DNA of 47,646 nt, from contig JAIPJR010000006.1 of the NCBI GenBank assembly GCA_021734045.1, positions 1 through 47,646 of the forward strand, given 5' to 3'. This document shows, in pieces, positions 8,853 through 17,686 of the stretch (positions are counted from its first letter, which is position 1; each line of letters starts with the position of its first letter). The position numbers and the translations under genes were made by a program. The notes beneath the pieces are model-generated. The model did not search any database, had not been told where the DNA came from, and was given only the letters and a program-made list of their open reading frames with translations. Origin of the DNA: Fidelibacterota bacterium. Its GTDB lineage: Bacteria; Fidelibacterota; UBA8477.

Positions 8853-9034
8853 AACGTTTTGCCCAAGCAATTGCGCTGCGAATTAGTGACGAATGGAGTG
8901 GGAAACATGATTTCCCGGATGATGCAAAACTCTTAAAGTCAGTTTTGGAGACTCTACTGGAAAATAACCCTGATCAGTGTATGCTGTTAATTGGTACAGG
9001 AATTATAGAGGAAAATTATCTGGATTCACTTTAA
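8840..9034 (+). CDS. Small acidic protein, 64 residues, paired with the HNH nuclease
   Basis: The start ATG lies inside the end of the nuclease gene, with AGGGAG at 8829-8834 as a good ribosome-binding site. The product (MSDIKRFAQAIAL ... EENYLDSL) is predicted to be helical and acidic, with no membrane segment and no recognised domain. The overlap and the strong ribosome site support a real, co-translated gene. A modulator or immunity partner of the nuclease is possible, but that is inferred from the pairing only. Its stop is seven bases from the convergent O-methyltransferase stop. Confidence 0.65.
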   Translation: MSDIKRFAQAIALRISDEWSGKHDFPDDAKLLKSVLETLLENNPDQCMLLIGTGIIEENYLDSL

Positions 9035-9041
9035 TAAACCA

Positions 9042-9707
9042 TCACCGCTTCATCGCCAGGGTCAGTCCGTCAGCAATAGGCACCAGCGACAATTCAATCC
9101 GCGAATCGTTTTTCAAGTCCTCGTTAAACTGCCGCATCACCTGTGTACCCGTGTCATCCTCCCCCGGATCGGCCACACGACCACCCCGCAGGACATTATC
9201 GATAGCAATCAACCCACCTGGACGTAACAGCGTCAGAACCCGCTCGTAATATTCCGGATATTCGGTCTTCTCTGCGTCGATAAAGGCGAAGTCAAATGTC
9301 CCGGCTTGGTTTTTATCCGCAATCATCTGATCCAGCGTCTCCAGTGCCGGACCAATACGCAAATCCATTTTTTCTGCCACACCCGCTTTTTCCCAGAATT
9401 CGCGCGCCACGGCGGTGTATTCTTCACTCACATCACAACAAACCACCTCGCCCAGCGCCGGTAACGCCAGCGCCACCGCCAGACTACTGTAACCTGTGAA
9501 GGTGCCAATTTCCAGCGTTTTATGCGCCTTCATGAGCTTCACCAGCAGCGCCATAAACTGACCCTGTTCCGGCGCGATTTGCATGTTGGCGTTTTCCATA
9601 TGAGCGGTGACGTCCCGTAATTCCTTCAGAATCTCAGGCTCTCGTAGCGAAACATCACACAAATACTCATACAGCCTTTCGGTCATGGAAATGGTTTGAT
9701 TGCTCAT
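9042..9707 (-). CDS. Class I SAM-dependent O-methyltransferase (COMT-like family 3)
   Basis: The 221-residue protein matches small bacterial catechol-type O-methyltransferases. Motif I is KTLEIGTFTGYSSLAVALALP, motif II CCDVSEEYTAVAREFW, the metal-binding Asp is in DFAFIDAEKTEYPEYY, and IAIDNVLRGGRV is the conserved post-motif segment with the second Asp-Asn. Length is normal. It would transfer methyl from S-adenosylmethionine to a hydroxyl of a small catechol-like molecule in a Mg-dependent way; the substrate cannot be read from sequence. ATG at 9707 has AAGGAG about 13 bases upstream on the minus strand. It sits alone, convergent with the HNH pair and downstream of the terminator of the DUF1460 gene. 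Confidence 0.93.
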   Translation of the reverse strand: MSNQTISMTERLYEYLCDVSLREPEILKELRDVTAHMENANMQIAPEQGQFMALLVKLMKAHKTLEIGTFTGYSSLAVALALPALGEVVCCDVSEEYTAVAREFWEKAGVAEKMDLRIGPALETLDQMIADKNQAGTFDFAFIDAEKTEYPEYYERVLTLLRPGGLIAIDNVLRGGRVADPGEDDTGTQVMRQFNEDLKNDSRIELSLVPIADGLTLAMKR

Positions 9708-9765
9708 CTGAATTATACTCCTTTACACTTCGCCATTTCAGGACGCTGTCTGGTCAGATTGGGTA

Positions 9766-9792
9766 TTAAAAAAGCAGGCGAAAACCTGCTTT
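9766..9792 (-). terminator. Intrinsic terminator of the DUF1460 gene (minus strand)
   Basis: Read on the minus strand, AAAGCAGG and CCTGCTTT form an 8-bp stem around a TTTTCG loop, followed by a run of T (six in a row counting the stem end). It lies 21 bases past the stop of the minus-strand gene ending at 9813. Confidence 0.85.
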
Positions 9793-9812
9793 GGCTTTCA
9801 AATACCCGGGCG

Positions 9813-10697
9813 TTACGCTCCGATGGATTGCATGCCCGGCAATGGTTTAAAGATATAAATCATAATCCCACCGAAAAATGCGCCGCCGTCCTCCTGAAAA
9901 TAGTATTCCAGAAAAGGAACCCTTACGGTTTCTCCGGCTGACTGGGAGGCGTGGATCAGCTCTTTGCCATCAATGATCATCCCCTCATGCCCAATGACGA
10001 TACCATCTTTGAAAAAGGAGGGTTTCACAAAGGCTACACCGCAAATCTCCGGTAGTTTGGACAGCAAAGCCTCGTCAATTTTGTCATTGGGAATGTAGAA
10101 TACCTTTAACTTTCGGTCCCAGCCCAGCGGCAATAATTCGCTGCCATCCGATTTTTTATTCAGCGTGATGCTCACCGAATCCAGTTCCCACCGGGGAAAA
10201 AGTTGTTGTGTAATATCTGTTGTATAGGGATTGCTGCGAATACGATCGACCGTGAAATGCCAGCGGTTTTTGTAGTCGGGGCGTTTCTCCCCCGAGCTCC
10301 CCCGCTTGTAATGGATCTGGACCATGTTCTGATAAGCCTGTGTCCAGGTGTTGGCCTGGGCGTAAGCCATGGATGTTAAGACATGTCCGGTACAGTCGGA
10401 AACATCCAGACGAATCACCGGATCGGCGTCCGGTTCCTTCCCTTCTCCCAGCTTGAAGATTTCGTACGGCGTTCCCACCCGCCAGATGGCAAAGGCTTTC
10501 AATCGCTGGTGGAAATCAGGGAATTGGCTTTGAAATTGGGGCAGGATTTTGTTCAAATCAGCATCGGTCAATGTCCACGGTTTGGGTTGCTGCGCCAACC
10601 AGGCGTAGGGATCTTCCGTTTTTGCCTGACTACAAGCCGAAACCACAAGCACCACGACAAGGGCAGTGAACAGGAATTTATTGCGTTTGTTGTTCAT
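9813..10697 (-). CDS. DUF1460 (AmiA-like NlpC/P60-fold) lipoprotein
   Basis: A 294-residue lipoprotein (signal LVVVLVVSACS, lipobox VSAC). The pattern LGEGKEPDADPVIRLDVSDCTGHV matches the region around the catalytic cysteine of DUF1460 proteins (PF07313), relatives of N-acetylmuramyl-L-alanine amidase with an NlpC/P60-like fold; GIVIGHEGMI and KELIHASQSA supply the later His segments. Family members act on peptidoglycan fragments in the envelope. The motif is close to but not identical to the usual form, so the catalytic assignment is moderate. It is the second gene of a two-gene minus-strand unit with the PorD-like protein (20 bases apart) and has a clear terminator after it. Confidence 0.8.
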   Translation of the reverse strand: MNNKRNKFLFTALVVVLVVSACSQAKTEDPYAWLAQQPKPWTLTDADLNKILPQFQSQFPDFHQRLKAFAIWRVGTPYEIFKLGEGKEPDADPVIRLDVSDCTGHVLTSMAYAQANTWTQAYQNMVQIHYKRGSSGEKRPDYKNRWHFTVDRIRSNPYTTDITQQLFPRWELDSVSITLNKKSDGSELLPLGWDRKLKVFYIPNDKIDEALLSKLPEICGVAFVKPSFFKDGIVIGHEGMIIDGKELIHASQSAGETVRVPFLEYYFQEDGGAFFGGIMIYIFKPLPGMQSIGA

Positions 10698-10716
10698 TTA
10701 AATCATCCCTTAGCAG

Positions 10717-11565
10717 CTACCAGGCATCCAGCAGCTCCTGATAATATTTGGTATGGTCATCATCCGCCCGCGTCAGGCGCTCTAAATACTTTCGATTACC
10801 AACCTCCCAGAGAAAATCACTGAAATCCCGGTATTTGGCATCCATAAACTGCTTGATATAAATCCGCCCCTTCTCCTGGCGCAATCCGGCTTCCAGATTT
10901 TCCAAAAAAATATTGATCTGGCGGAAAGCTTCCTTGTCCTCATGATTGTTCCAGCGATAAATAGCTTCGTAATATGCAAATTTGAGCTTACGGAAATTTT
11001 GGTTGTTGCTCAAGTCTTCAACGGTGGTCAGCCTGTCTTCCCACCCTTTTTTCAACGACGACTGGGCCCCCTGCTCAGCAATCCGCCGGGCTGCTGCATA
11101 GTATCGTGTGCCACCAAACTGCTCCCAGGTATCCAGTTCGCCGGCCAGTAAAATATTGACCCAATAATCGATTAATCCCGCCAATGGCTCAAAACGACCG
11201 GAATGAATCAGCTGATCGCCGCGGCGATAGTTGAACTGAACCAGCTTGTCATAATGTTTTTGATCCGCACCATTTCCCCAAAACGCTTTGCCGGTGTAGA
11301 GCTGTTGAAAACCGTTTTCCGTGTAAGTATCAATGAAAATCTGTCCCTGGATATTGAAGGGCGAATCGTGCACATCGGTCACCCAGTTCACCGACTCGAT
11401 GTAATGCTGAATCGTGCGTTCCAGTGCCTCGGCGGCCTGTTGCTGGGCATCGTCCAGCCGGGTGGCATCAACGGTTATCTCGGCACTGATGACTTGGGCA
11501 TTCATGCCTATGGGTACACACCAGAATGTAAGGAAAAACAAGCCGATGATCTGTTTGGGTTGCAT
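10717..11565 (-). CDS. PorD-like (DUF4835) periplasmic protein
   Basis: A 282-residue exported protein; the signal peptide ends at MNAQ, typical of FCB proteins. Features fit the DUF4835/PorD family: an N-terminal EITVDATRLD-type start, LERTIQHYIESVNWVTD, an ILLAGELDTWEQFGGTRYYAAA segment, then helical repeats (KLKFAYYEAIYRWNN). PorD is linked to type IX secretion in Bacteroidota, but the biochemical role is not settled. The assignment rests on remembered family pattern, not alignment. It shares an 80-bp divergent promoter region with the nucleotidyltransferase gene at 11646. Confidence 0.65.
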   Translation of the reverse strand: MQPKQIIGLFFLTFWCVPIGMNAQVISAEITVDATRLDDAQQQAAEALERTIQHYIESVNWVTDVHDSPFNIQGQIFIDTYTENGFQQLYTGKAFWGNGADQKHYDKLVQFNYRRGDQLIHSGRFEPLAGLIDYWVNILLAGELDTWEQFGGTRYYAAARRIAEQGAQSSLKKGWEDRLTTVEDLSNNQNFRKLKFAYYEAIYRWNNHEDKEAFRQINIFLENLEAGLRQEKGRIYIKQFMDAKYRDFSDFLWEVGNRKYLERLTRADDDHTKYYQELLDAW

Positions 11566-11645
11566 GGGGTAAGCTAAAAATAATGTCCCGGAATTTTAAC
11601 ACAAGATTGCTTTTTTTTCACCACGCCTGGCCTTTTATTAGTTCC

Positions 11646-13079
11646 ATGGACCTGATTAAAAAAATTCCTGAAAATATTTTAAATGTCTTTCACACAGCCG
11701 GCAAGCTGGCGGATGATCAGCAGTTGGAACTTTACGCCGTCGGTGGCTTCGTCAGAGATCTGCTGCTGAACCAGGCCAATAAAGATGTGGATTTGATGGT
11801 GGTGGGTGATGGTGTGGCTTATGCCCGGCTGCTGGCAAAGAAACTGAAGGTCCGAAATCCGGTCATTTATGCTGAATTCGGCACTGCGCTCATTCCCTAT
11901 GGTGAATTCGTAATTGAAGTAGCCTCCGCCCGGCTGGAAACCTACCAACCCGACTCCCGTAAACCGGAAGTAGTCTATACGGACCTGAAGGGTGATCTCT
12001 CCCGGCGGGATTTCACTGTGAATGCCATGGCACTGGCCCTGAACAAAGATAGGTTCGGTGAATTCATTGACTATTACCAGGGACAGGAAGACCTCGCTCG
12101 GAAATTATTACGCACACCACTGGACGCGGAAACGACCTTTTCGGAAGACCCTTTGCGCATGATGCGTGCAGCCCGCTTTGCCGCTCAGCTGGAATTTACC
12201 GTGGACCCGGCGGCAATAGATGCTATGAAAAAAATGTACAGCAGGATTGAAATTGTTTCTCAGGAGCGTATCACCGATGAGATGATGAAAATTCTGGCTG
12301 CCGACACACCCAGCATTGGATTTTATGTTTTGCAGGAGACGGAACTGCTGAAACTGGTGTTTCCCGAAATCGCCACCCTGGGCGGTGTAGAAGAACGGGA
12401 CGGGCAGCGCCACAAAGATGTGTTTCACCATACGCTCAAGGTGGTGGACAATACGGCGGCCAAATCCGATAAGGTCTGGCTACGATTTGCAGCATTGGTC
12501 CACGACATCGGCAAACCGGACACGAAAAAATTCGTACGAGGCACCGGCTGGACTTACCACGGGCACGATGAATTGGGCCGGAAAATGCTAAACCAGGTGG
12601 GGCAACGCATGAAACTCCCGCGACGACTCACCGCTTACGCCAAGAAAATGACCCGACTCCACCTGCGTCCCATCGCTTTGGCTAAAGAAAATGTCTCCGA
12701 CTCCGCCATCCGGCGTCTCATTGTGGAAGCCGGTGACCATCTTCAGGACCTGATGATTCTCTGCCGCGCGGATGTCACCTCAAAAGACCCCAAGCGGGTG
12801 AAACGCTATTATGGCAATTTCGACAAGGTTATGACCCGCATAGAGGAAGTTTACGAAAAAGACCAGATGCGCGCCTTCCAATCGCCGCTGCGGGGAGATG
12901 AAATCATGACACTGCTAAACATTCGGCCTGGACCGCTGGTGGGCAAAATCAAGCACGACATTGAAGAAGCCATTCTGGATGGTGTTATCCCCAATGAATA
13001 TGAAGCTGCCCGCGCCTATTTTGATACATTGGTAGATAAGTATCATGATGAAATCGCCGCCGTTACACGTGGCACGTAA
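11646..13079 (+). CDS. CCA-adding / poly(A) polymerase-family nucleotidyltransferase with HD domain
   Basis: Class II nucleotidyltransferase of ~477 residues. Residues ~30-170 carry GGFVRDLLL, KDVDLMVVGDG (metal-binding D-x-D) and RRDFTVNAMAL; then the neck and tRNA-binding helices (EDPLRMMRAARFAAQLEF). An HD domain follows, with FAALVHDIGKPDTKK and HHTLKVVDN. It would add or repair the 3' CCA end of tRNAs, or add A tails; the HD domain can act as phosphatase or phosphodiesterase in relatives. ATG at 11646 is preferred because the family starts just before the conserved VGGFVRD; the longer frame from 11583 adds 21 unrelated residues. It stands alone, divergent from the PorD-like gene. Confidence 0.93.
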   Translation: MDLIKKIPENILNVFHTAGKLADDQQLELYAVGGFVRDLLLNQANKDVDLMVVGDGVAYARLLAKKLKVRNPVIYAEFGTALIPYGEFVIEVASARLETYQPDSRKPEVVYTDLKGDLSRRDFTVNAMALALNKDRFGEFIDYYQGQEDLARKLLRTPLDAETTFSEDPLRMMRAARFAAQLEFTVDPAAIDAMKKMYSRIEIVSQERITDEMMKILAADTPSIGFYVLQETELLKLVFPEIATLGGVEERDGQRHKDVFHHTLKVVDNTAAKSDKVWLRFAALVHDIGKPDTKKFVRGTGWTYHGHDELGRKMLNQVGQRMKLPRRLTAYAKKMTRLHLRPIALAKENVSDSAIRRLIVEAGDHLQDLMILCRADVTSKDPKRVKRYYGNFDKVMTRIEEVYEKDQMRAFQSPLRGDEIMTLLNIRPGPLVGKIKHDIEEAILDGVIPNEYEAARAYFDTLVDKYHDEIAAVTRGT

Positions 13080-13171
13080 AAAAACCCATTCTCTGCAAGT
13101 TCTAACCGTTCGGTAACTCCCTAAAAATTATCAACTATTGCTAATTATCCGCTTATTTTTCGGCGCGTGAA

Positions 13172-13287
13172 TTGCAGCGGAGAAAAAAGACACATGGTGA
13201 AGGGCAACCCAATTCCGTTAAGCGAGTCAAACCTGTGATATGTGTCGAAATTGCCTGCAAATAAGCCTGCCCCCTCTTCGGTTTGAC
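13172..13287 (+). ncRNA. Candidate structured 5' leader of the Yip1 gene
   Basis: Nested complementary segments are visible: TTGCAG (13172-13177) with CTGCAA (13255-13260), and inside it GACACAT (13189-13195) with ATGTGTC (13240-13246). A small GGG-CAA-CCC hairpin sits within. In addition, GTCAAACC (13226-13233), inside the stem-closed region, is perfectly complementary to GGTTTGAC (13280-13287), which ends 13 bases before the ribosome site GGAAGGA (13301-13307). This gives either a pseudoknot or a mutually adjusting fold near the start codon at 13316. I do not recognise a known riboswitch class. Confidence 0.4.
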
Positions 13288-13315
13288 CCGTTTCAATTAA
13301 GGAAGGATCACTAGC

Positions 13316-14107
13316 ATGGAACGGCAATCTTTCTTGCAGCGAATGCTGAACGTATTCCTAAACCCCACCAAAGCCTTTGATGATATCGCTAAAAACGTCA
13401 CCTGGCAGGATTGGGTCTGGCCGCTGGTGCTAATCTCAGTCGTTCTGGCATTGGTACCACGGCTTTACCAGGACATTAAACTGAGCGAAGCGCTGACCAT
13501 GATTCAGAAGCAGGAGCGCTCCATCATGGATAATCCTAATGTCCCGGAGGATAGAAAGGCCGATATTCAGAAACGCTTTGATAAAGCTCGCGGGAATATC
13601 CTGGATGCTAAAGAGAATCCCTGGAAGCTCAAGTACATCTGGGGAATTATCCTTTTCCCGGTTTATCTCTTCGTGTTCGTTTCCATCTTTGCAGGCTTAC
13701 TCATGCTCATCGGGAATTTTGGGCTAGGTGAAAAAGCCCGGTTTTTCCAAGTGTTCACGGTTGTCGTGCTCAGTTATTACATCGGTGGGAATGGTGCCAT
13801 GCTGCAAATGCCTGAAGGTATTGGGGTGTTGGAAACCATTGTGAAAACCCCGCTAATCCTGGCCAAACAGAGTAGCAGTGTTTACCTGAGTCCGGGGTTG
13901 TTCATGGAGAATACCACAACATTTTTGGGACGTTTCATGAACCAGCTTGATGTTTTCCGTTTATGGAGTGTGGCGGTTTTGGGTATCGGCTTTGCCAAAA
14001 TCTACCGACGCCCATTCTCTACCGGGATCTGGACGGTGGGTACGTTATGGCTCGTGCTCACGGCACTGGGTGCCGGTTTGTCCGGACTTATCCCCGGAGC
14101 ACAGTAA
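13316..14107 (+). CDS. Yip1-family integral membrane protein
   Basis: A 263-residue protein with an N-terminal amphipathic segment (LNVFLNPTKAFDDIAKN, the usual bacterial Yip1 entry motif: P-x-x-A-F-x-x-I) and about five hydrophobic helices, the first near 35-50, then after a charged cytoplasmic stretch (~60-100) near 108-130, 138-160, 215-230 and 235-258. Bacterial Yip1 proteins (PF04893) have no settled function and often sit beside transport operons. GGAAGGA ahead of the ATG is a strong ribosome site. It precedes the TolC/adaptor/ABC operon on the same strand by 97 bases, so co-expression is plausible. A long leader with apparent secondary structure lies upstream. Confidence 0.8.
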   Translation: MERQSFLQRMLNVFLNPTKAFDDIAKNVTWQDWVWPLVLISVVLALVPRLYQDIKLSEALTMIQKQERSIMDNPNVPEDRKADIQKRFDKARGNILDAKENPWKLKYIWGIILFPVYLFVFVSIFAGLLMLIGNFGLGEKARFFQVFTVVVLSYYIGGNGAMLQMPEGIGVLETIVKTPLILAKQSSSVYLSPGLFMENTTTFLGRFMNQLDVFRLWSVAVLGIGFAKIYRRPFSTGIWTVGTLWLVLTALGAGLSGLIPGAQ

Positions 14108-14204
14108 ACCAAGACTTAGTGGCAGGGATTCCAATCAGCGTTTTGACACGAATAGCGATGACTAAAACAATGACAGCAAGACACGAATATCAGGACACAA
14201 CACT

Positions 14205-15563
14205 ATGCTAAAAAAACGCTTATACCTGACCGCATTTCTATTAATGGCACCCCTCCTCGCATGGAGCCAGGTTGATCAACCACTCACGCTGGAAGAATGT
14301 ATCGAAATGGCGTTGGATCGCAGCCAGGCATTGAAACTGGAAGAATTCCAGGCAAAAACCAGCATCAGTCAGGCCCAATCCGCCAAATCCATCATTCTAC
14401 CCTCTGTGGACTTGAGCCTATCCGGTAATTATGCCGGCGCATTTTCACCGGAGACGGTAACCGGAATTGACTCCATCACCACCTCCGCCGGTACAGTGTA
14501 CTATCCCAGCACACAATTGACCGGTGAGTATGGTGATTTAAGCTGGGCGGATCGTTATTCTTTGAATTTCAGTGTCAGTCAAAACCTCTACGACGGCGGG
14601 CGCTGGTGGAGTACGCTGAAAGCGGCAGATATTTCCTCCGACATGGCGCATCTTTCGCTTGAGCAGAGCCGTATCAATACCATTTACATGGTGAAACAGG
14701 TCTATTATACCTACCTGGGAACCGCACGATTGCTGGAAGTCTATCGGGAGAATCTCAAATCAGCTCAATACCAGCACGACCTGGCACGAGAGCGTTACAA
14801 TGTGGGCGCCGCATCCATCAATGATACCCTGCGTACCCGAGTGGGTGTTGCCCGGGCGCAATTACAGATCATCAACGGGGAAAAGGAACTGGCCCAGCGT
14901 ACCAAAGATTTCAATCTGATTCTGGCGCGTCCATACGACACGCCCGTGCAATTGGCTGAAACCGAGTGGCAGGACGTTACGACTCCCGATGTAGATCAAG
15001 CCTGGCAAATGGCGCTGAAAAATAACCCTGCCCTACAGCAACTGGAACGCTCCCGGGAGTTGGCAGACTACAACCTCAAAATTGCCAAAAGTGACTATAT
15101 TCCCAGCGTCGGTCTCAGTGTTGGTTATGCCAATTCAGCCAATGATCCCGGCGATCTCGTGGCCAAGGACAATACCAGTTTGTCAGCCGGAATTCGTCTG
15201 AATTGGAACCTGTTCAATGGTTTTCGCACCCGGCGTAATGTGGAACAAAAGCAGATCGCCATCCGTTCTGCTGAGGAGAATCTGAACTACTCGGCTGAGC
15301 AGCTCAAAAACAATGTGGCGCAAACGCTGCTTGAAATGGAAGATCAACAGGAGTCTTTACGAATTTCCCAGGTGATACTGGACGCGGCGACCCAGGATTT
15401 CAGCCTCATACAGGAGCAATACCGGGTCGGGTCCGCATCTATTCTGGATGTTATACGGATTACGGCAGATTACGAGGATGCCAGGGCTGGCGTGATTCAG
15501 GCCAGGTACAATCTGAAATTAACGGAAGCCAAATTGTATCAGCTTCTGGGTGAACAGGGATAA
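14205..15563 (+). CDS. TolC-family outer-membrane efflux protein
   Basis: A 452-residue exported protein (signal ending LLAWSQ) of the outer membrane factor family. It contains two OEP repeats, with LTLEECIEMALDRS at the start of the first and a second half beginning near VDQAWQMALKNNPAL; the sequence is dominated by long helices with heptad patterns and coiled-coil hairpins (AREYNVGAAS-type RYNVGAASINDTL and QYRVGSASILDVI, which are the conserved turn motifs of both repeats). It forms the outer-membrane channel of the tripartite pump encoded by the next four genes. Length is normal. AGGA at 14194 is a modest ribosome site. Confidence 0.93.
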   Translation: MLKKRLYLTAFLLMAPLLAWSQVDQPLTLEECIEMALDRSQALKLEEFQAKTSISQAQSAKSIILPSVDLSLSGNYAGAFSPETVTGIDSITTSAGTVYYPSTQLTGEYGDLSWADRYSLNFSVSQNLYDGGRWWSTLKAADISSDMAHLSLEQSRINTIYMVKQVYYTYLGTARLLEVYRENLKSAQYQHDLARERYNVGAASINDTLRTRVGVARAQLQIINGEKELAQRTKDFNLILARPYDTPVQLAETEWQDVTTPDVDQAWQMALKNNPALQQLERSRELADYNLKIAKSDYIPSVGLSVGYANSANDPGDLVAKDNTSLSAGIRLNWNLFNGFRTRRNVEQKQIAIRSAEENLNYSAEQLKNNVAQTLLEMEDQQESLRISQVILDAATQDFSLIQEQYRVGSASILDVIRITADYEDARAGVIQARYNLKLTEAKLYQLLGEQG

Positions 15564-15636
15564 TGACAATACCAGAATTGATGACCATAGAATAGCATAG
15601 CACAGTGAATATTTAGCAGCAAAGGTTCGGGAGCTC

Positions 15637-16884
15637 ATGACCAGAAAAAAAATATTAATCATCATCGGTGTGGTGGTGTTTATTGCGGTTTTAGCCGCTT
15701 TTGCCCTGAAAAAAGACAATCAGGACAAATTGGAAGTACAGGTAGAAAAAGTCACCCGGGGAACCATCGTTCATAAAGTCACCGCATCGGGACGGGTCCA
15801 GCCGATAGTAGAAGTAAAAGTGTCCGCAGATGTGGCGGGGCGTATCATGCGTTTGGGCGTGGCGGAAGGCGATTATGTGGAGAAGGGTCAGTTTTTAGCC
15901 CAATTAGACTCCACCCGGTATGCCGCGGACGTGGAACGCGCCAAGCAAGCCCTCACATCGGCTGAGGCGTCCCTGAAGCTGACAAAACTGGAGCGGGATC
16001 AACAGTATAAATTGTTTCAAAAAAAGCTGGTGAGCGAGCTTGTTTACCAATCTGCAGAATCCCGTTATCAACAAGCCCTCTCCGCAGTTGAACAGGCGCG
16101 CGCCGCCCTGACGCAGGCATTGGATAATTTCAGCAAAACCATCATCCGGGCACCCATGTCCGGTACCGTTACCCGTCTGAACAAGGAAGAGGGCGAAATT
16201 GCCATGGGCTCTACTTTTCAGGCGGATATTATCATGACCCTGGCGGATCTGTCTTCCATGGAATGTCTGATTGAGGTGAACGAAAACGATGTGGTGGCGG
16301 TTTCGCTGCGGGACACAGCGGAAATTGAAATTGATGCCCTGCCCGACACCACATTTTACGGCATTGTCACCGAAATCGCCCACAGTGCCAATCTGCTCAA
16401 TACCGGCAGCATGGACCAGGTAACCAACTTCCAGGTAAAAGTTCGCATGCTGGGTGTGCCGCCTCAGATTCGTCCGGGAATGTCTGCGGCAGTGGATGTG
16501 CGCACCGACATTAAGGAAAAGGCCCTCTCGGTTCCCATTCAGAGTGTCACCATGCGCAAGCCACAAAAATTGGAAGAAAAACCGTCACCGGAAGCGCCAC
16601 CTGCTAAGGATGATTCACTGGATCAAGACCAGGAGGAAAGCGAGCCGGTGGAGGTTGTTTTTGTCGTCGTTGAAGATGATATGGGTGGCAGAAAAGTGGA
16701 AAAACGCGCTGTAACAACCGGCATTACCGGTGAGAAAGAATTTGAAATTCTGGCCGGTGTTTCGGAAGGCGAGCAGGTGGTGAGCGGCCCCTACACCGCC
16801 ATCAGCCGTGAACTGGAAGATGGCACAGCGGTAAAAATCACCCAACGCAAACGATTCAACCCAAATGCTGCCGGCAAAAAATAA
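15637..16884 (+). CDS. HlyD/MacA-like periplasmic adaptor (membrane fusion protein)
   Basis: A 415-residue adaptor with one N-terminal membrane anchor (KKILIIIGVVVFIAVLAAFAL), a lipoyl/barrel-sandwich half at about 60-85 (ADVAGRIMRLGVAEGDYVEKG), a helical hairpin at ~90-165, the second lipoyl half (IRAPMSGTVTRLNKEEGE) and beta-barrel plus membrane-proximal domains. A Pro/Glu/Asp-rich linker (about residues 308-335) interrupts the membrane-proximal region, an extension not needed for the basic fold. It links the inner-membrane permeases to TolC. It lies 73 bases after TolC and 37 before the ATPase gene, in one operon. Confidence 0.92.
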   Translation: MTRKKILIIIGVVVFIAVLAAFALKKDNQDKLEVQVEKVTRGTIVHKVTASGRVQPIVEVKVSADVAGRIMRLGVAEGDYVEKGQFLAQLDSTRYAADVERAKQALTSAEASLKLTKLERDQQYKLFQKKLVSELVYQSAESRYQQALSAVEQARAALTQALDNFSKTIIRAPMSGTVTRLNKEEGEIAMGSTFQADIIMTLADLSSMECLIEVNENDVVAVSLRDTAEIEIDALPDTTFYGIVTEIAHSANLLNTGSMDQVTNFQVKVRMLGVPPQIRPGMSAAVDVRTDIKEKALSVPIQSVTMRKPQKLEEKPSPEAPPAKDDSLDQDQEESEPVEVVFVVVEDDMGGRKVEKRAVTTGITGEKEFEILAGVSEGEQVVSGPYTAISRELEDGTAVKITQRKRFNPNAAGKK

Positions 16885-16921
16885 GTAACCCGTAAACAGG
16901 TTTTTAAAAAAATTCATCATT

Positions 16922-17677
16922 ATGAGTGATACAAACACCAAGACCGCCCAACAGGCAAGTTCCGGCACCGAATCGGAGATGTTGATTCTGGTGAAAGACT
17001 TGTACAAAATCTATGAATTAGGCCATACCGAGGTCCGGGCGTTAGATGGCGTCAGCCTTACTATTCAGAAAAATGAATATGTCTCCATCATGGGACCGTC
17101 CGGATCGGGAAAATCCACCCTGATGAATCTCATCGGTTGCCTGGACACACCATCGAAAGGCGAATATTTCCTGGATGGCATTAACGTGGCACATATGTCA
17201 GATGATGAACTGGCGGCGGTGCGAAACCGTAAAATCGGCTTCGTTTTCCAGACCTTCAATCTATTGCCCAAATCCACCTCATTACGAAATGTGGAACTAC
17301 CGCTCATTTACAACGGTGGAATACCCGCCGATGCCCGCCGCTCGCTTGCCGAGGAAGCACTGAGCCGGGTTGGATTGGAATCCCGCATGCTCCACAAACC
17401 CAATGAGCTCTCCGGCGGTCAGCGCCAACGCGTGGCGGTGGCACGCGCACTGGTGAATAATCCGGCCATTATTCTGGCAGATGAGCCGACCGGAAACCTG
17501 GACTCCAAAACCGGCGAAGAAATTATGCACTTATTTGATGAACTACATGAAGCCGGGAATACCATTATCCTGGTCACCCATGAGGAACACATCGCCCACC
17601 ACGCCAATCGCACCATCCGGCTGCTGGATGGCAAAATTCACACGGATGTGCGTAACGGAGACCGCCTGGAAGGCTAA
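16922..17677 (+). CDS. ABC transporter ATPase, MacB/LolD type
   Basis: A 251-residue ATPase. Walker A is GPSGSGKST (58-66), the Q-loop is in [10 protein letters not shown], the signature is LSGGQRQR, Walker B is [12 protein letters not shown], and the H-loop is LVTHEEH. The GNLD after Walker B and the short length are typical of the MacB/LolD/FtsE branch, which powers mechanotransmission rather than classical transport. The N-terminus has about 20 extra polar residues before the core. It is stand-alone, unlike E. coli MacB where the ATPase is fused to the permease. It serves the two following permeases and may also serve the ATPase-less cluster at 22425-26455. Confidence 0.95.
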   Translation: MSDTNTKTAQQASSGTESEMLILVKDLYKIYELGHTEVRALDGVSLTIQKNEYVSIMGPSGSGKSTLMNLIGCLDTPSKGEYFLDGINVAHMSDDELAAVRNRKIGFVFQTFNLLPKSTSLRNVELPLIYNGGIPADARRSLAEEALSRVGLESRMLHKPNELSGGQRQRVAVARALVNNPAIILADEPTGNLDSKTGEEIMHLFDELHEAGNTIILVTHEEHIAHHANRTIRLLDGKIHTDVRNGDRLEG

Positions 17678-17686
17678 ACGCACACC

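Noticed and set aside
13172-13287. Cyclic-di-GMP or TPP riboswitch
   Set aside because: The hallmark sequences of these classes are not seen; kept only as an unnamed candidate structure.
15904-16566. Minus-strand frame of 220 codons inside the adaptor gene
   Set aside because: Shadow of the real plus-strand adaptor; its translation has no family pattern and unusual His content.
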